From contig CAJXEF010000006.1 of the NCBI GenBank assembly GCA_913052545.1, positions 1 through 32,283 of the forward strand: a stretch of DNA of 32,283 nt, written 5' to 3'. The translations under genes were made by a program, and so were the position numbers. The notes under the pieces were generated by a model. It had not been told where the DNA came from, did not search any database, and saw only the letters and a list, made by a program, of their open reading frames with translations. Positions 17,338 through 26,628 of the stretch are shown here, piece after piece; position 1 is the first letter of the stretch; every line of letters begins with the position of its first letter. This stretch comes from an uncultured Chloroflexota bacterium (GTDB lineage Bacteria; Chloroflexota; Dehalococcoidia; UBA3495).

Positions 17338-17949
17338 ATGCTACCAAATGAAAGCCAAATCGCATTCAAGGAATGGGCGGTGACCGTTGATGCCTTGGCC
17401 CAGGGGCAGCAAGTACTCCTACTGAGGAAAGGCGGGATCCATGAAGTCACCAAGGACTTTCGTGTCGCTCATCCTGAATTTCTTTTATATCCTACGTATG
17501 AACACCAGAAGGAAGATCTTTTGAAACCTGCTTCCCACCATCTGTTGCGCCAAACATTAATGCAACCACGGGCACCAGATACAGTTACTTTCTCTTATTG
17601 GGCACAGGTAACAGAAACAATTAAGGTCGCGGAGCCCCAGAAAGTCCAAGAGTTATCTAAATATCACATTTGGACCAATGAATATACTGATTCTCGCCTC
17701 CGTTGGAAACCTATGGTCCCATTATCAATAATGCTCCTTCGCGTATATGAATTAGAATCACCTATAACCATCCCTTGGATCAAAGAGTACTCGGGATGCA
17801 CATCTTGGGTAGAAATAATGCCCAAGATTGGTCTTGGGCACCTCAAGCCAGCAATGAACGATATAGAATACCAACGACATATATCCGATATCAAAAGTTG
17901 TTTGGGTCTTAATGCAGCAGGTGACCAACCCCAAAATTGTGGAATTTGA
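17338..17949 (+). CDS. DUF1802 family protein
   Basis: Protein of 203 residues matching the DUF1802 pattern: AFKEWAVTVDALAQG near the start, LLLRKGGIHE and FLLYPTYEHQ. No enzymatic function is known for the family. No signal peptide or membrane segment is visible, so it should be cytosolic. I preferred the ATG at 17338, preceded by GGGGGCGG, over the one at 17320, which has no ribosome binding site. The C-terminal part (after about residue 150) has a WIKEYSGCTSWVEI region and then diverges. Confidence 0.8.
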   Translation: MLPNESQIAFKEWAVTVDALAQGQQVLLLRKGGIHEVTKDFRVAHPEFLLYPTYEHQKEDLLKPASHHLLRQTLMQPRAPDTVTFSYWAQVTETIKVAEPQKVQELSKYHIWTNEYTDSRLRWKPMVPLSIMLLRVYELESPITIPWIKEYSGCTSWVEIMPKIGLGHLKPAMNDIEYQRHISDIKSCLGLNAAGDQPQNCGI

Positions 17950-17954
17950 CGCGA

Positions 17955-17978
17955 TTGGACAATTTATAAATTGTCCAA
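17955..17978. promoter_or_regulatory. Perfect 24-bp palindrome after the DUF1802 gene
   Basis: TTGGACAATTTA is followed directly by its exact reverse complement. A second, offset pairing (CGATTG at 17952-17957 with CAATCG at 17980-17985) is also possible. It starts 5 nt after the DUF1802 stop and lies about 100 nt before the aldo/keto reductase. There is no U-run, so it is a poor intrinsic terminator; an operator or a transcript-end hairpin is more likely. Confidence 0.6.
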
Positions 17979-18079
17979 ACAATCGGGCCGAACGCTTTAC
18001 CACCGTTAAATACAAACCCCGGTTCCTACCTTACCCGTTTTCTACAGATGGATTTCTATAAACGAACCTAGGGGAATAC

Positions 18080-19084
18080 ATGAAATATAGACAGTTACCA
18101 GGAACAGATTTAGAGCTTTCCGAAATTGGGTTTGGGGTCTGGACCGTCGCTACTAACTGGTGGGGGAACATCCCAGAAAATGAAAAGTCGGAATTATTAA
18201 TAAACGCTCTAGAGTTGGGGATCAACTTTTTTGATACCGCTGATACATATGGCGAAGGGTACGGCGAGGAAATCTTAGCCAAGATCCTTGGGCATAGGCG
18301 CCATGAAATGGTAATCGCGACAAAATTTGGATACGACTTCTACGATAAAATCACACCCCGGATTGGTCATCAGGAGCGCCCTCAAAAATTTGATGCCGAA
18401 TTTGTCCGGTTCGCTTGCGAACAATCCCTACGGAGACTACGAACCGATTATATCGACATATATCAACTTCATAATCCGAAAATGGATGCTGTGGAGAGTG
18501 ATGAGTTATTCGAAATTTTAGAGCAGCTCAAACAAGAAGGTAAAATACGCCATTACGGCGGCGCCTTGGGTCCAGACATCGGCTGGTTAGAAGAGGGCGA
18601 AGCTCTTATGAAAGAGCGTGATGTCCAGAGCATACAAATTATCTACAGTATATTGGAACAAGACCCGGCAAAAGAATTCTTCAAAATATCCGCTGACCAA
18701 GATATCGGGCTGATAAGCAGAGTGCCGCACGCATCTGAAGCGCTCACTGGACGCTATACCGAAGCACCCACCTTTACTGAGGGAGACCATCGGTCTCATA
18801 GACGTGCAGAGTGGCTACGAGAGGCCTTGCAAAAAGTTGAACAAGTCAAATTCTTGACGGGTGAGGAGACAGGTCGCAATCTGAGTCAAGCTGCTATCAA
18901 GTTCTGCTTATACCAGCCCTCAATAGTTACCGTGCTGCCTAATTTCACCAACATCACCGAACTTAAGGACTACTGCAATGCCCTAGAAGTCCCTGATATA
19001 ACGGATGGAGAACAATCCATACTAGACGATTTGTGGGAGAACGATTTTTACCTAGAGCCGGTCTCCGAATCGAGAGAGGTCTAG
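18080..19084 (+). CDS. Aldo/keto reductase
   Basis: NADPH-dependent oxidoreductase of 334 residues with the AKR TIM barrel. The catalytic tetrad is visible: Asp and Tyr in FFDTADTYGEG, Lys in VIATKFGYD and His in YIDIYQLHNP. The C-terminal region has the cofactor-binding features of the family (SQAAIKFCLYQPSIVTVLPNFTN). The ATG is preceded by AGGGGA. Substrate not predictable. It is monocistronic and ends in a 127-nt convergent gap with the hopanoid operon. Confidence 0.92.
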   Translation: MKYRQLPGTDLELSEIGFGVWTVATNWWGNIPENEKSELLINALELGINFFDTADTYGEGYGEEILAKILGHRRHEMVIATKFGYDFYDKITPRIGHQERPQKFDAEFVRFACEQSLRRLRTDYIDIYQLHNPKMDAVESDELFEILEQLKQEGKIRHYGGALGPDIGWLEEGEALMKERDVQSIQIIYSILEQDPAKEFFKISADQDIGLISRVPHASEALTGRYTEAPTFTEGDHRSHRRAEWLREALQKVEQVKFLTGEETGRNLSQAAIKFCLYQPSIVTVLPNFTNITELKDYCNALEVPDITDGEQSILDDLWENDFYLEPVSESREV

Positions 19085-19211
19085 GGGTAGTACGATCGGA
19101 ATCCTATCCCGGCACTCAAGAAATCCTCTGCACAAATCGCTTTACGAAACCTAATTCACCCTTTTTAACCAAACGATCGTGCGATGCTGGTATACATATC
19201 CAGCTAGCATT

Positions 19212-20171
19212 TTATAAATACAAGACGGAATTGGCAAAAGATCGCAGAGTTTCTAGAGAACTGTAATTAGGGCGGTAACCCGTAATGTGTTCTAATTTTC
19301 CTGTGCTTAAGATGGTCGGGTACCGCAGGAAATCCAAATCCATCGCTGTTTGGACCCTTTGGATTCCCAGTAACCGAGATAGAGTAAGGAACGGATATGC
19401 CATATATGAAGGTAGTTTCATTATTCTATAAGAAACCATTTCGCGAATTTCGTTAAGGAAAACAACGCCACTACCAGCAACATTAAAAACACCAAACAAT
19501 TCCTTATCAATGAAAATCGTAAGTAGTTTGGCAAAATCATCTTCATGAAGAAACTGAAAAACGGGATTGGATCCACTTATCGCGAAAGGGTGGAATTGCA
19601 TGAACAAGTTAAAAAGCCGATCAGCAGCATTCGGTCCCAAGACGGGACAACACCGAAGAATGGCTACTTTAATTTGGGGGTGATCCTCGGCGAAGGTATC
19701 TAATAGTTGATCAGCTAAGAATTCCCCGTAACCATATTCAAAATCTTCGGAAACTAGTAACGGAGCCTTTTCCGTTAACGGAACCGGATTATCCGAACGA
19801 GCACCATATACAGTGTGAGAACTGATATAAATAATCTGGTTTATCTGCGCAGCGTAGCTTGACTGCAATACGTTTTTTAGCAGCTCGAGATTACTATCCC
19901 TAGCATCCCGGCTCTCCCTACGATTGCCGTTTTCATAGGTAGAGGAGGCTAGATGAATTAATGTCGTCACTCGATGATTCCGCAGGATGTTTTCAATCGA
20001 GTCTCTCACATTCACGCGATACCTAACTATATTATGAATCGGGAGAGGAGGTGCCTTTATATCGAGTCCTACCATTTTCTCCAAATCTTGGTCTTCCAGA
20101 TGAAGAAGCAACCGGGAACCTAAGTACCCCGAAGCACCAGTGATAGCGACTACCTGATTATCCTTTTCCAT
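19212..20171 (-). CDS. NAD-dependent epimerase/dehydratase-like SDR lacking the catalytic Lys
   Basis: Extended short-chain dehydrogenase-type protein of 319 residues. The Rossmann motif is ITGASGYLGSRL, the next acidic residue is in GLDIKAP, and a YISSHTVYGA strand carries the catalytic Ser region. Where relatives have YxxxK, this protein reads YGYGEFLADQLL. Aligned from the following LL pair, the lysine position is Glu. It may be inactive as a classical SDR or act as a binding protein. I used the ATG at 20171; a TTG at 20189 is also in frame. It starts 22 nt after hpnE as the last gene of the hopanoid operon, so a role in hopanoid tailoring is plausible but inferred. Confidence 0.82.
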   Translation of the reverse strand: MEKDNQVVAITGASGYLGSRLLLHLEDQDLEKMVGLDIKAPPLPIHNIVRYRVNVRDSIENILRNHRVTTLIHLASSTYENGNRRESRDARDSNLELLKNVLQSSYAAQINQIIYISSHTVYGARSDNPVPLTEKAPLLVSEDFEYGYGEFLADQLLDTFAEDHPQIKVAILRCCPVLGPNAADRLFNLFMQFHPFAISGSNPVFQFLHEDDFAKLLTIFIDKELFGVFNVAGSGVVFLNEIREMVSYRIMKLPSYMAYPFLTLSRLLGIQRVQTAMDLDFLRYPTILSTGKLEHITGYRPNYSSLETLRSFANSVLYL

Positions 20172-20193
20172 AAAATAGCTGCTAACCAACGAA

Positions 20194-21573
20194 TTATTTA
20201 TCGATTATAGCGTGGGCGGCATTATAACCACTCCTGACTGCACTTTCCATAGTAGACGGCCACCCTGTATTGGTCCAATCTCCAGCTAAAAATAAATTGT
20301 CGTAAGGAGTGTGACTTCCTGGCCGGAGGTCCCCAGATCCTGGACTGCAACGAAAAGTAGCATTCCGTTGCTTGATAACTAGTGCTCGTATGATATTAGC
20401 CTGTCGAGCTAAAGGAAAACTCAACCACATCTCTGTTGTAAATTGTCTAATCAGATCTTCCTTGGGTTGGTCTATATATTCCCAAGCGGCGCTCAGGGAA
20501 ACACATATATGTTGGGGAATTTCATTTTGACTGTCGATACCAACTCGCGGTTGTATAGAAGAAAGATCAGAATCCTTATCATCTTCGTTGAAAACCCATT
20601 GCAATGGACTATCACCGAACGCACAGAATTTCCGCTCCATAACTTTCTGGTCATACCATAAATGGATATTTACGATTGGTGAATTGTGAAGACCCTCAAG
20701 TCGCCGGAAATAGGGGATAGAGAGCGATTCATATGGTAAGATTTTTAAAAGATTGTAAACGGGAACGGCACTTATTACGATTTGCCCATCTAGTTGAACT
20801 CCGTTTTGTAGTTCAACAGATTTTATCTGCCCATCGCCGCTTTTTAAACTCCTAACTGTAGTAGATAAAGTGAAACTTGCACTCCTACTGCCTAAATACT
20901 CAATTGCTGACGTAGACATCAGATGGCTTAAATTCTTTAGCGGATAACCAATGTCTGCATTGTGTTTATATTTCAGTAGCCCATTTTGAATGACCATCAA
21001 TGCCATAGTAGTACTGACATCTTGGACCCTATCATTCAAAATGGGCATAATAATCAAGTTCCAAAAGAATTCGATCGCCCTAGAACTCTGCTTATTTTGA
21101 GCTAGCCATTCTCCAAAAGGCAATTCATCTAATCCATGATTATCCCTATTAGTGCGTTTGGCTTGATACAGAGCTTTACATATGCTGATTTTATCGCTGA
21201 TATCCAAATGTGAATAATTAAAAAACGAAGGAGCCAGATGAAAAGGGGATGGTAAAATCGAGGACTTCAAGATGGCTAATTTGTTAAATTTATCGTATAC
21301 CTGAAGCTGGAAATTATCCTGCTGTTTCCATTGGTTTAAAATACCTAACCGTTCAGCCAAGTCCAAGTACATCGAGCATGCTTTGGTAATCACGTGTTGA
21401 CCGTTATCTAACTCGATCCCAGTTTCTTTATCTTTAAATGAGAACGATCGGCCACCTAAAAAACCACGGGATTCGATAATGTTGACATCAAACCCGTTAT
21501 CTACCAAGCGTACCGCGGCACTAACACCAGATATCCCGCCGCCAATAATTATTACTTTAGCTTTCTCGCCCAA
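20194..21573 (-). CDS. hpnE: HpnE, hydroxysqualene dehydroxylase
   Basis: FAD-dependent amine-oxidase-type enzyme of 459 residues; in known systems it reduces hydroxysqualene to squalene. It has the dinucleotide motif VIIIGGGISGVSAA, then the GLGGR-like FLGGRSFSF and a C-terminal NLFLAGDWTNTGWPSTMESAVRSG flavin-binding block. The only sensible start is a TTG at 21573, lying inside the 3' end of hpnD (22-nt overlap), so translation is coupled. Order hpnC-hpnD-hpnE supports the assignment. Confidence 0.92.
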   Translation of the reverse strand: MGEKAKVIIIGGGISGVSAAVRLVDNGFDVNIIESRGFLGGRSFSFKDKETGIELDNGQHVITKACSMYLDLAERLGILNQWKQQDNFQLQVYDKFNKLAILKSSILPSPFHLAPSFFNYSHLDISDKISICKALYQAKRTNRDNHGLDELPFGEWLAQNKQSSRAIEFFWNLIIMPILNDRVQDVSTTMALMVIQNGLLKYKHNADIGYPLKNLSHLMSTSAIEYLGSRSASFTLSTTVRSLKSGDGQIKSVELQNGVQLDGQIVISAVPVYNLLKILPYESLSIPYFRRLEGLHNSPIVNIHLWYDQKVMERKFCAFGDSPLQWVFNEDDKDSDLSSIQPRVGIDSQNEIPQHICVSLSAAWEYIDQPKEDLIRQFTTEMWLSFPLARQANIIRALVIKQRNATFRCSPGSGDLRPGSHTPYDNLFLAGDWTNTGWPSTMESAVRSGYNAAHAIIDK

Positions 21574-22436
21574 TTAGGCACCAATGACAATAACAAAGAA
21601 TTAACCATAATTTTAATTTTCTCACCTGTACCTAAATTTATCCTATTGTGAAAGACATCAAAGTTGCAGGTTTCGATACGTCCTAAAATCATTTTATACA
21701 TCCCACCCAATGCTATCGGACAAGCTCTTGATCTTACGGACAAATACGACGATAGACGAAATCCATTTTCAAAATAGTTTCGCGCCCTCGTTGACTGGTA
21801 CATCATTAACTCTTTGAACTGATTATTCACTATACCAGCTTTAAGGTCTTCCTCGGAATAATTAAATCGTTCCAATTCTTCTTGAGGTAAATAAATTCTA
21901 TCCATGAGCACGTCTTCCTGGATATCTCGCAGAATGTTAGTTAATTGCATAGCAAGACCCAAATCTATAGCATACGTTTTCGCAATAGCATCTCGATATC
22001 CAAATATTTGGATACAGATAAGTCCTACTACAGAGGCTACCTGATAACAATATTGCTTTAATTCGTCAAAATTTTGGTACCTCGTTTTTATTAAATCAGA
22101 CTCTACCCCCATAAGAACGGCTTCAAAATATTCCTGTGGAATATCAAATTGTTTAGCCACATCGCCCAAGCACAGAAAAATCGGGTCCACTGCTTCGCCC
22201 ACATAGCTAAGCCGCAATTTTTCTCTTAAGAGATTCACGCTTTCCAATTTTGAGTCCATTGAGGATTGATCGTCTACTGCATCATCACAGTAACGACAAA
22301 AGGCATAAGCAGCATAAATCGCTCTTCGGCGGTGTTTAGGCAAAGTCAAAAAGGCATAATAAAAGTTGGTAGCTTCTTTCTTAGTTATCCTCCCACATTC
22401 CTGATAGGCCATATGTAACTTTGGATTTAGAGTCAT
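21552..22436 (-). CDS. hpnD: HpnD, presqualene diphosphate synthase
   Basis: Head-to-head prenyl synthase of the squalene/phytoene family, 294 residues; joins two farnesyl diphosphates to presqualene diphosphate. Two Asp-rich motifs are visible, in AFCRYCDDAVDD and NILRDIQEDVLMDRIYLP. AGGG sits 9 nt before the ATG. The hpnC and hpnE neighbours make HpnD more likely than phytoene synthase. Confidence 0.93.
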   Translation of the reverse strand: MTLNPKLHMAYQECGRITKKEATNFYYAFLTLPKHRRRAIYAAYAFCRYCDDAVDDQSSMDSKLESVNLLREKLRLSYVGEAVDPIFLCLGDVAKQFDIPQEYFEAVLMGVESDLIKTRYQNFDELKQYCYQVASVVGLICIQIFGYRDAIAKTYAIDLGLAMQLTNILRDIQEDVLMDRIYLPQEELERFNYSEEDLKAGIVNNQFKELMMYQSTRARNYFENGFRLSSYLSVRSRACPIALGGMYKMILGRIETCNFDVFHNRINLGTGEKIKIMVNSLLLSLVPNWARKLK

Positions 22437-22475
22437 GCCTATTTCCCTTTACAAATATGAGTATTGATTTTGAAC

Positions 22476-23477
22476 TCATTGGATTTGCCTTTTGGAGTAC
22501 AAGTTCAATTTTAACTTATATGCTAACCAAGTATTAATAAATAGCGCCATTTTACGACCTTTGCTTAGGGTGGGACGCTTAGTAAAAACATCGTAATGTT
22601 GTTTTTTAATAGTTTCCAAAATGGCCATCCCACCCTTGGAGAATAGGGCAACATCCAACTTGACGTCCCCATCTAATTTTTCCGTTAGTATAGATCCTCT
22701 CCTATAAAATTCCATCGTCCTGGATTCTTGAAATTTCATCATCTGTCTGTAGTTTTCACTTGGGGTTCCAGGTCCCAAATCATTTTCAGTGCAACCGAAA
22801 CTAATCCAATCTTCCAGCGGGATATAAACTCTACCCTTTAGATAATCTTTTCTTACGTCCTGCCAAAAATTTGTTAATTGTAAAGCGGTACAAGTAGCAT
22901 CAGATAATTCATGGAGCTCCGCCGCATGATAGCCAAATAGACCTAAAAAGAGTCTTCCGACAGGGTTAGCCGAATGGTCGCAATAATCTAATAATTGGTT
23001 GTATGTTGAATACCTATGAACTTTTTGGTCCATGCGATTAGCTTCTATCAGCTTAAGAAATGGTTCAATAGGTAAGTTAAACTCCACAATAGTTCTCTGC
23101 AAGGATACGAATATTGGATGTTCAGGAGTCCCTGCATAGCAGGACTTCAATTTTAGTTCCCATTGATCTAAAAGATTTAACCTACGTCTTCCTACTAAGT
23201 CATCTGGTTGACTTTGTAGCTCAATGTTTGAAGCACCCTCTGAATCATACTGAAGTGGATCACCGAGATCCAGGTACGGCGGCATATCTTCATCTCCCAA
23301 ATCATCTACTGAGCGACAATAGCTATACAATGCGTAGATATGCTTCAACATGGGTTTGGGCAAAATCCAAGATCCTACGATGAAATTCTCATAATGCGAT
23401 TTCGTGATTGAAGCACAATATGCATCTGAGTCTGGCAACGTCCACTTATCTTCGTTAAAAGCCCGGTATTCAGTCAT
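22476..23477 (-). CDS. hpnC: HpnC, hydroxysqualene synthase
   Basis: Squalene/phytoene-synthase-fold protein of 333 residues that converts presqualene diphosphate to hydroxysqualene in characterised systems. Asp-rich motifs: YSYCRSVDDLGDE and NFWQDVRKDYLKGRVYIP. It has a loop insertion around residues 65-95 (after DEDMPPYLDLGD) compared with its HpnD neighbour. Start ATG preceded by AGGCGAG. It sits 13 nt after squalene-hopene cyclase. Confidence 0.92.
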   Translation of the reverse strand: MTEYRAFNEDKWTLPDSDAYCASITKSHYENFIVGSWILPKPMLKHIYALYSYCRSVDDLGDEDMPPYLDLGDPLQYDSEGASNIELQSQPDDLVGRRRLNLLDQWELKLKSCYAGTPEHPIFVSLQRTIVEFNLPIEPFLKLIEANRMDQKVHRYSTYNQLLDYCDHSANPVGRLFLGLFGYHAAELHELSDATCTALQLTNFWQDVRKDYLKGRVYIPLEDWISFGCTENDLGPGTPSENYRQMMKFQESRTMEFYRRGSILTEKLDGDVKLDVALFSKGGMAILETIKKQHYDVFTKRPTLSKGRKMALFINTWLAYKLKLNLYSKRQIQ

Positions 23478-23490
23478 TACTCGCCTATCG

Positions 23491-25533
23491 TTAGTTTTCG
23501 CAAGATTTGCTACCGGTTAAGGAATGATACCTGCCTAAAGCTAGAAGAGGCCAACAATTACGGTACATGTGGTAATGGATCATAAAACCACCCGACATTT
23601 CCAGGCCCTGGAAATGAAGTTCACCGGGAGCAGGTGGTTGTTTGGGTACTGTTCCAAATCCATATCCGGGGAACCCCGTTCCTGTGAAATAAGGTTCTTC
23701 CCATGTCCCATCCTCCCCTTGCAAGGATATTAAATAATTAATTCCCCTATAAACAGACTGGCTATCCACTTTACCTGCTGCTAATAAGGCCAGTATCGCC
23801 CACGAAGTTTGCGAAGCTGTACTAGGACCCACTCCCCGAAGAGATGCATCAACATAAGATCCACAACTTTCCCCCCAACCGCCATCAGCGTTTTGATGCA
23901 TCTCGATCCAATCTAGGGACCGTTGAATATACGGCTGATCCATATTTTCGCCAATAGCAGCTAGACCCGGAAGAACGGACCCAGTACCATAAATAAAGTT
24001 GACTCCCCAGCGACCAAACCACGGTCCATCCTTTTCTTGCTCCCGCCGTAAATACTTATACGCCTTATCGATTGCTACGTGTTTTTTAGAATATCCTAAT
24101 CTACCCAGCATCTCTAAAACATGCCCTGTAACATCAGCACTGGGTGGATCCAATGTTTCCCCAAAATCTGAGAATGGAAGTTGCGTCATATACCGCCGGT
24201 CATTGCCTCTGTCAAATGCTGCCCAACCTCCGTTTTTATTTTGCATGGCCAAAACCCAAGAGACACCTCTATCAATCGCTTCGGCCTTCCTAACTTCATT
24301 TTGCTCGGATAACGCAATATTTTGTATAGCCATGATAACAACAGAAGTATCGTCGATATCCGGGTATAAATCGTTGTGAAATTCAAACGCCCAACCACCC
24401 GGTTGGGCGTTTTTAGCTTTAACTTTCCAGTCTCCCGTCGTTAAAATCTGTTGATCCAAAAGCCATTCCGTCGAATGAGATATTAGTGGATCATCCAAGC
24501 TAATCCCGGATTCGACAAGCGCTAATTGAGCTAAACAAGTATCCCAAACAGGAGAGATACAGCCTTGTAAGTTAAAGGTCTCTTCATCTTCGATGGCAAA
24601 TTTATCAAAAGCGTCGAAGCCTTTCTCTATCATAGGCTCGTGGGATAATGCGTCCAAATGGTGTAAAGCAATCAAAGAATAAACCCATGGTGGTTGAATC
24701 CCTGCCCATGATCCATCCGCTTCCTGATGGTCGAGTACCCAACGGATTGCCTTGCGTTCGGCCAGAGATCTGAGCGGATGTACCGGAAGTCTATGGTATA
24801 AGCCTACTAAACGATCCAAATGGTAAAACAAACTTGCCCAGCCTAACTTGGCAGGCGGCTTGGGTAAAGAATAATCGACCTTCGCCCTACCTTCCGCGTA
24901 CAGTTCATCTATCCATGCCCATTCAGGAATCTGACAATTCGGCTGTCTAGTCAGCACCAACAGCAATGGAACTACAGTTGGTCGGGCCCAACTAGAAAAT
25001 TCATATATATTAAATGGAGCCCACGAGGGTAAAAGCATTAGCTCTGGAGGCATGTTAGGGGTCCCAGTCCAATCCCACTGGCCGAATAAAGCCAGCCATA
25101 TTTTTGTGAACACCCGGGTATTTGGAACTCCTCCACGTGAGATAATAAATTCACGTGCTTTTCTCAAAGCTTCCAAGTGTGGGCTATATCCGGCTAATTT
25201 TAACGCCAAATACGCTTCTACAGATGTACTTACATCTCCCGGTGCTTGATAATATTGTCCCCAAGATCCATCTTCTCTCTGCTTACTCAGGATATAATTA
25301 CAGGCCTTTCTCCATCTATTTTTATCGGATTTACCGAGATAATAAGAGAGCAACAAATATTCAGAGGCCATGGTGACGTTCGACTCTAATTCAGCCCACC
25401 AATAACCTTCGTTATATTGACAGCCTCTAAAGTAGTTTTGAGTGTTTTTTATAGCTACTACTACAGCAGGCCTAGCGGTAACCACTTTAGATTTTCCCCC
25501 TTTCCCCGTCTTGGCTAGGTCTGTACCAAGCAT
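23491..25533 (-). CDS. shc: Squalene-hopene cyclase
   Basis: Membrane-associated class II triterpene cyclase that folds squalene into hopene/hopanol. At 680 residues it is slightly longer than the usual 630-660, mainly at the N-terminus, where the first 25 residues look unconserved and basic. The protonating Asp motif is DIDDTS at about 392-397. Several QW repeats are visible (for example QREDGSWG, QEADGSWAG, QNKNGGWAA, QNADGGWGE and QGEDGTWEE). GAGGG lies upstream of the ATG. The gene is 87 nt after hpnA and 13 nt before hpnC. Confidence 0.97.
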   Translation of the reverse strand: MLGTDLAKTGKGGKSKVVTARPAVVVAIKNTQNYFRGCQYNEGYWWAELESNVTMASEYLLLSYYLGKSDKNRWRKACNYILSKQREDGSWGQYYQAPGDVSTSVEAYLALKLAGYSPHLEALRKAREFIISRGGVPNTRVFTKIWLALFGQWDWTGTPNMPPELMLLPSWAPFNIYEFSSWARPTVVPLLLVLTRQPNCQIPEWAWIDELYAEGRAKVDYSLPKPPAKLGWASLFYHLDRLVGLYHRLPVHPLRSLAERKAIRWVLDHQEADGSWAGIQPPWVYSLIALHHLDALSHEPMIEKGFDAFDKFAIEDEETFNLQGCISPVWDTCLAQLALVESGISLDDPLISHSTEWLLDQQILTTGDWKVKAKNAQPGGWAFEFHNDLYPDIDDTSVVIMAIQNIALSEQNEVRKAEAIDRGVSWVLAMQNKNGGWAAFDRGNDRRYMTQLPFSDFGETLDPPSADVTGHVLEMLGRLGYSKKHVAIDKAYKYLRREQEKDGPWFGRWGVNFIYGTGSVLPGLAAIGENMDQPYIQRSLDWIEMHQNADGGWGESCGSYVDASLRGVGPSTASQTSWAILALLAAGKVDSQSVYRGINYLISLQGEDGTWEEPYFTGTGFPGYGFGTVPKQPPAPGELHFQGLEMSGGFMIHYHMYRNCWPLLALGRYHSLTGSKSCEN

Positions 25534-25620
25534 CTCACTAAACCCTCGAATGTAATCGACATTACAAGTCCATGTTCGCCTAGGTATTGAGCTGATAGTT
25601 CCATCGAGAAACCAGATAGA

Positions 25621-26604
25621 TCAATAATAACCTTTATCACTGAACCATTGAATAGCTTGAGATAAAGCATGCTCAACAGGACTCTGAGGCAAACCCAATT
25701 GAACTATTGCTTTTTGACTGCTTACATACATATTTGTTTTTGCCATTTTGACCCCCTCTAAGGGTATTTTAGGTTCCCTTCTAAGAATCTTATTTTCTAT
25801 AACGTCGTCGATTTGGCCGAGCCCTAGAGCAAGCCATTTCGGGATAGACAATGTCGGTCGTTTTCTACCTGACAACTCCTCTAAAATTTTGAATAGTTCC
25901 AATAGAGACATATTCTGGTTTCCTAAAATGTATCTTTCCCCAATAGTCCCTTTTTGTGCAGCTAGTATATGGCCTTCTGCGACATCCGATACATCTACAA
26001 AATTCAGTCCCGTTTGCACGTAGGCAGGTATTTTCTCTTTTAAATAATCGACGATAACTTTCCCGGTCGGCGTAGGTTTAACGTCCCACGGTCCAACTGG
26101 AGCAGTTGGATTAACAACTACCACAGGCATTCCGGATGTGACCTTGCTCAATGCAAATGTTTCCGCCAGATACTTGGATCTCTTATAATTGCCGACGAGT
26201 TGATGGGGTGGAAGAGCTGTCTCTTCATATCCTAAACCCACCTGTGGTAGGCCAATAGTACCGACTGTGCTTGTGTAAACGATTCTCTCGACCCCGGCTA
26301 AATCTGCCGCGGCCAAGACAGTTTCAGTACCCTTCACATTAGTTTTATATATATCACTCGGGTGCCTACTCCAAAACGTATAATCTGCAGCACAGTGAAA
26401 AACCCATCCGCATTCCCTGGCGCCACGTAACACTGAGTGAAAGTCTAGAATATCTCCCTCGACTATTTCTACCTCATTTCGCCGAATTGTAGAAATCTTG
26501 CTCCCATGCCTGAGCAAAGCTTTTACCTCATAGCCTCTATCCACCAGCTTACGTGCTAAGTTACCTCCTATAAAACCGCTGGCACCAGTTATGAAAACTT
26601 TCAT
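25621..26604 (-). CDS. hpnA: HpnA, hopanoid-associated sugar epimerase
   Basis: Extended SDR of 327 residues, with Rossmann motif ITGASGFIGGNLA, the active-site YTSTVGTIG strand and an intact YKRSK (YxxxK) motif. The usual HpnA landmark VFHCAADYTFWSRHP is present, as are VVVNPTAPVGPWDVKPTPTG and FVDVSDVAEGH. HpnA proteins recur in hopanoid clusters but their exact reaction is unsettled; a role in polar head-group formation is assumed. Operon: 24 nt after hpnG, before shc. Confidence 0.93.
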   Translation of the reverse strand: MKVFITGASGFIGGNLARKLVDRGYEVKALLRHGSKISTIRRNEVEIVEGDILDFHSVLRGARECGWVFHCAADYTFWSRHPSDIYKTNVKGTETVLAAADLAGVERIVYTSTVGTIGLPQVGLGYEETALPPHQLVGNYKRSKYLAETFALSKVTSGMPVVVVNPTAPVGPWDVKPTPTGKVIVDYLKEKIPAYVQTGLNFVDVSDVAEGHILAAQKGTIGERYILGNQNMSLLELFKILEELSGRKRPTLSIPKWLALGLGQIDDVIENKILRREPKIPLEGVKMAKTNMYVSSQKAIVQLGLPQSPVEHALSQAIQWFSDKGYY

Positions 26605-26628
26605 TTAAGTTGACTATCCAATTCTCTA

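Noticed and set aside
19186..19204. Possible terminator hairpin GCTGG-N9-CCAGC between the aldo/keto reductase and the hopanoid operon
   Set aside because: Only 5 bp of stem and the T-rich stretch comes several bases later; too weak to call.
21552..22436. Phytoene synthase as identity of the HpnD gene
   Set aside because: HpnC and HpnE flank it and shc is in the operon; no carotenoid desaturase or cyclase genes are present.
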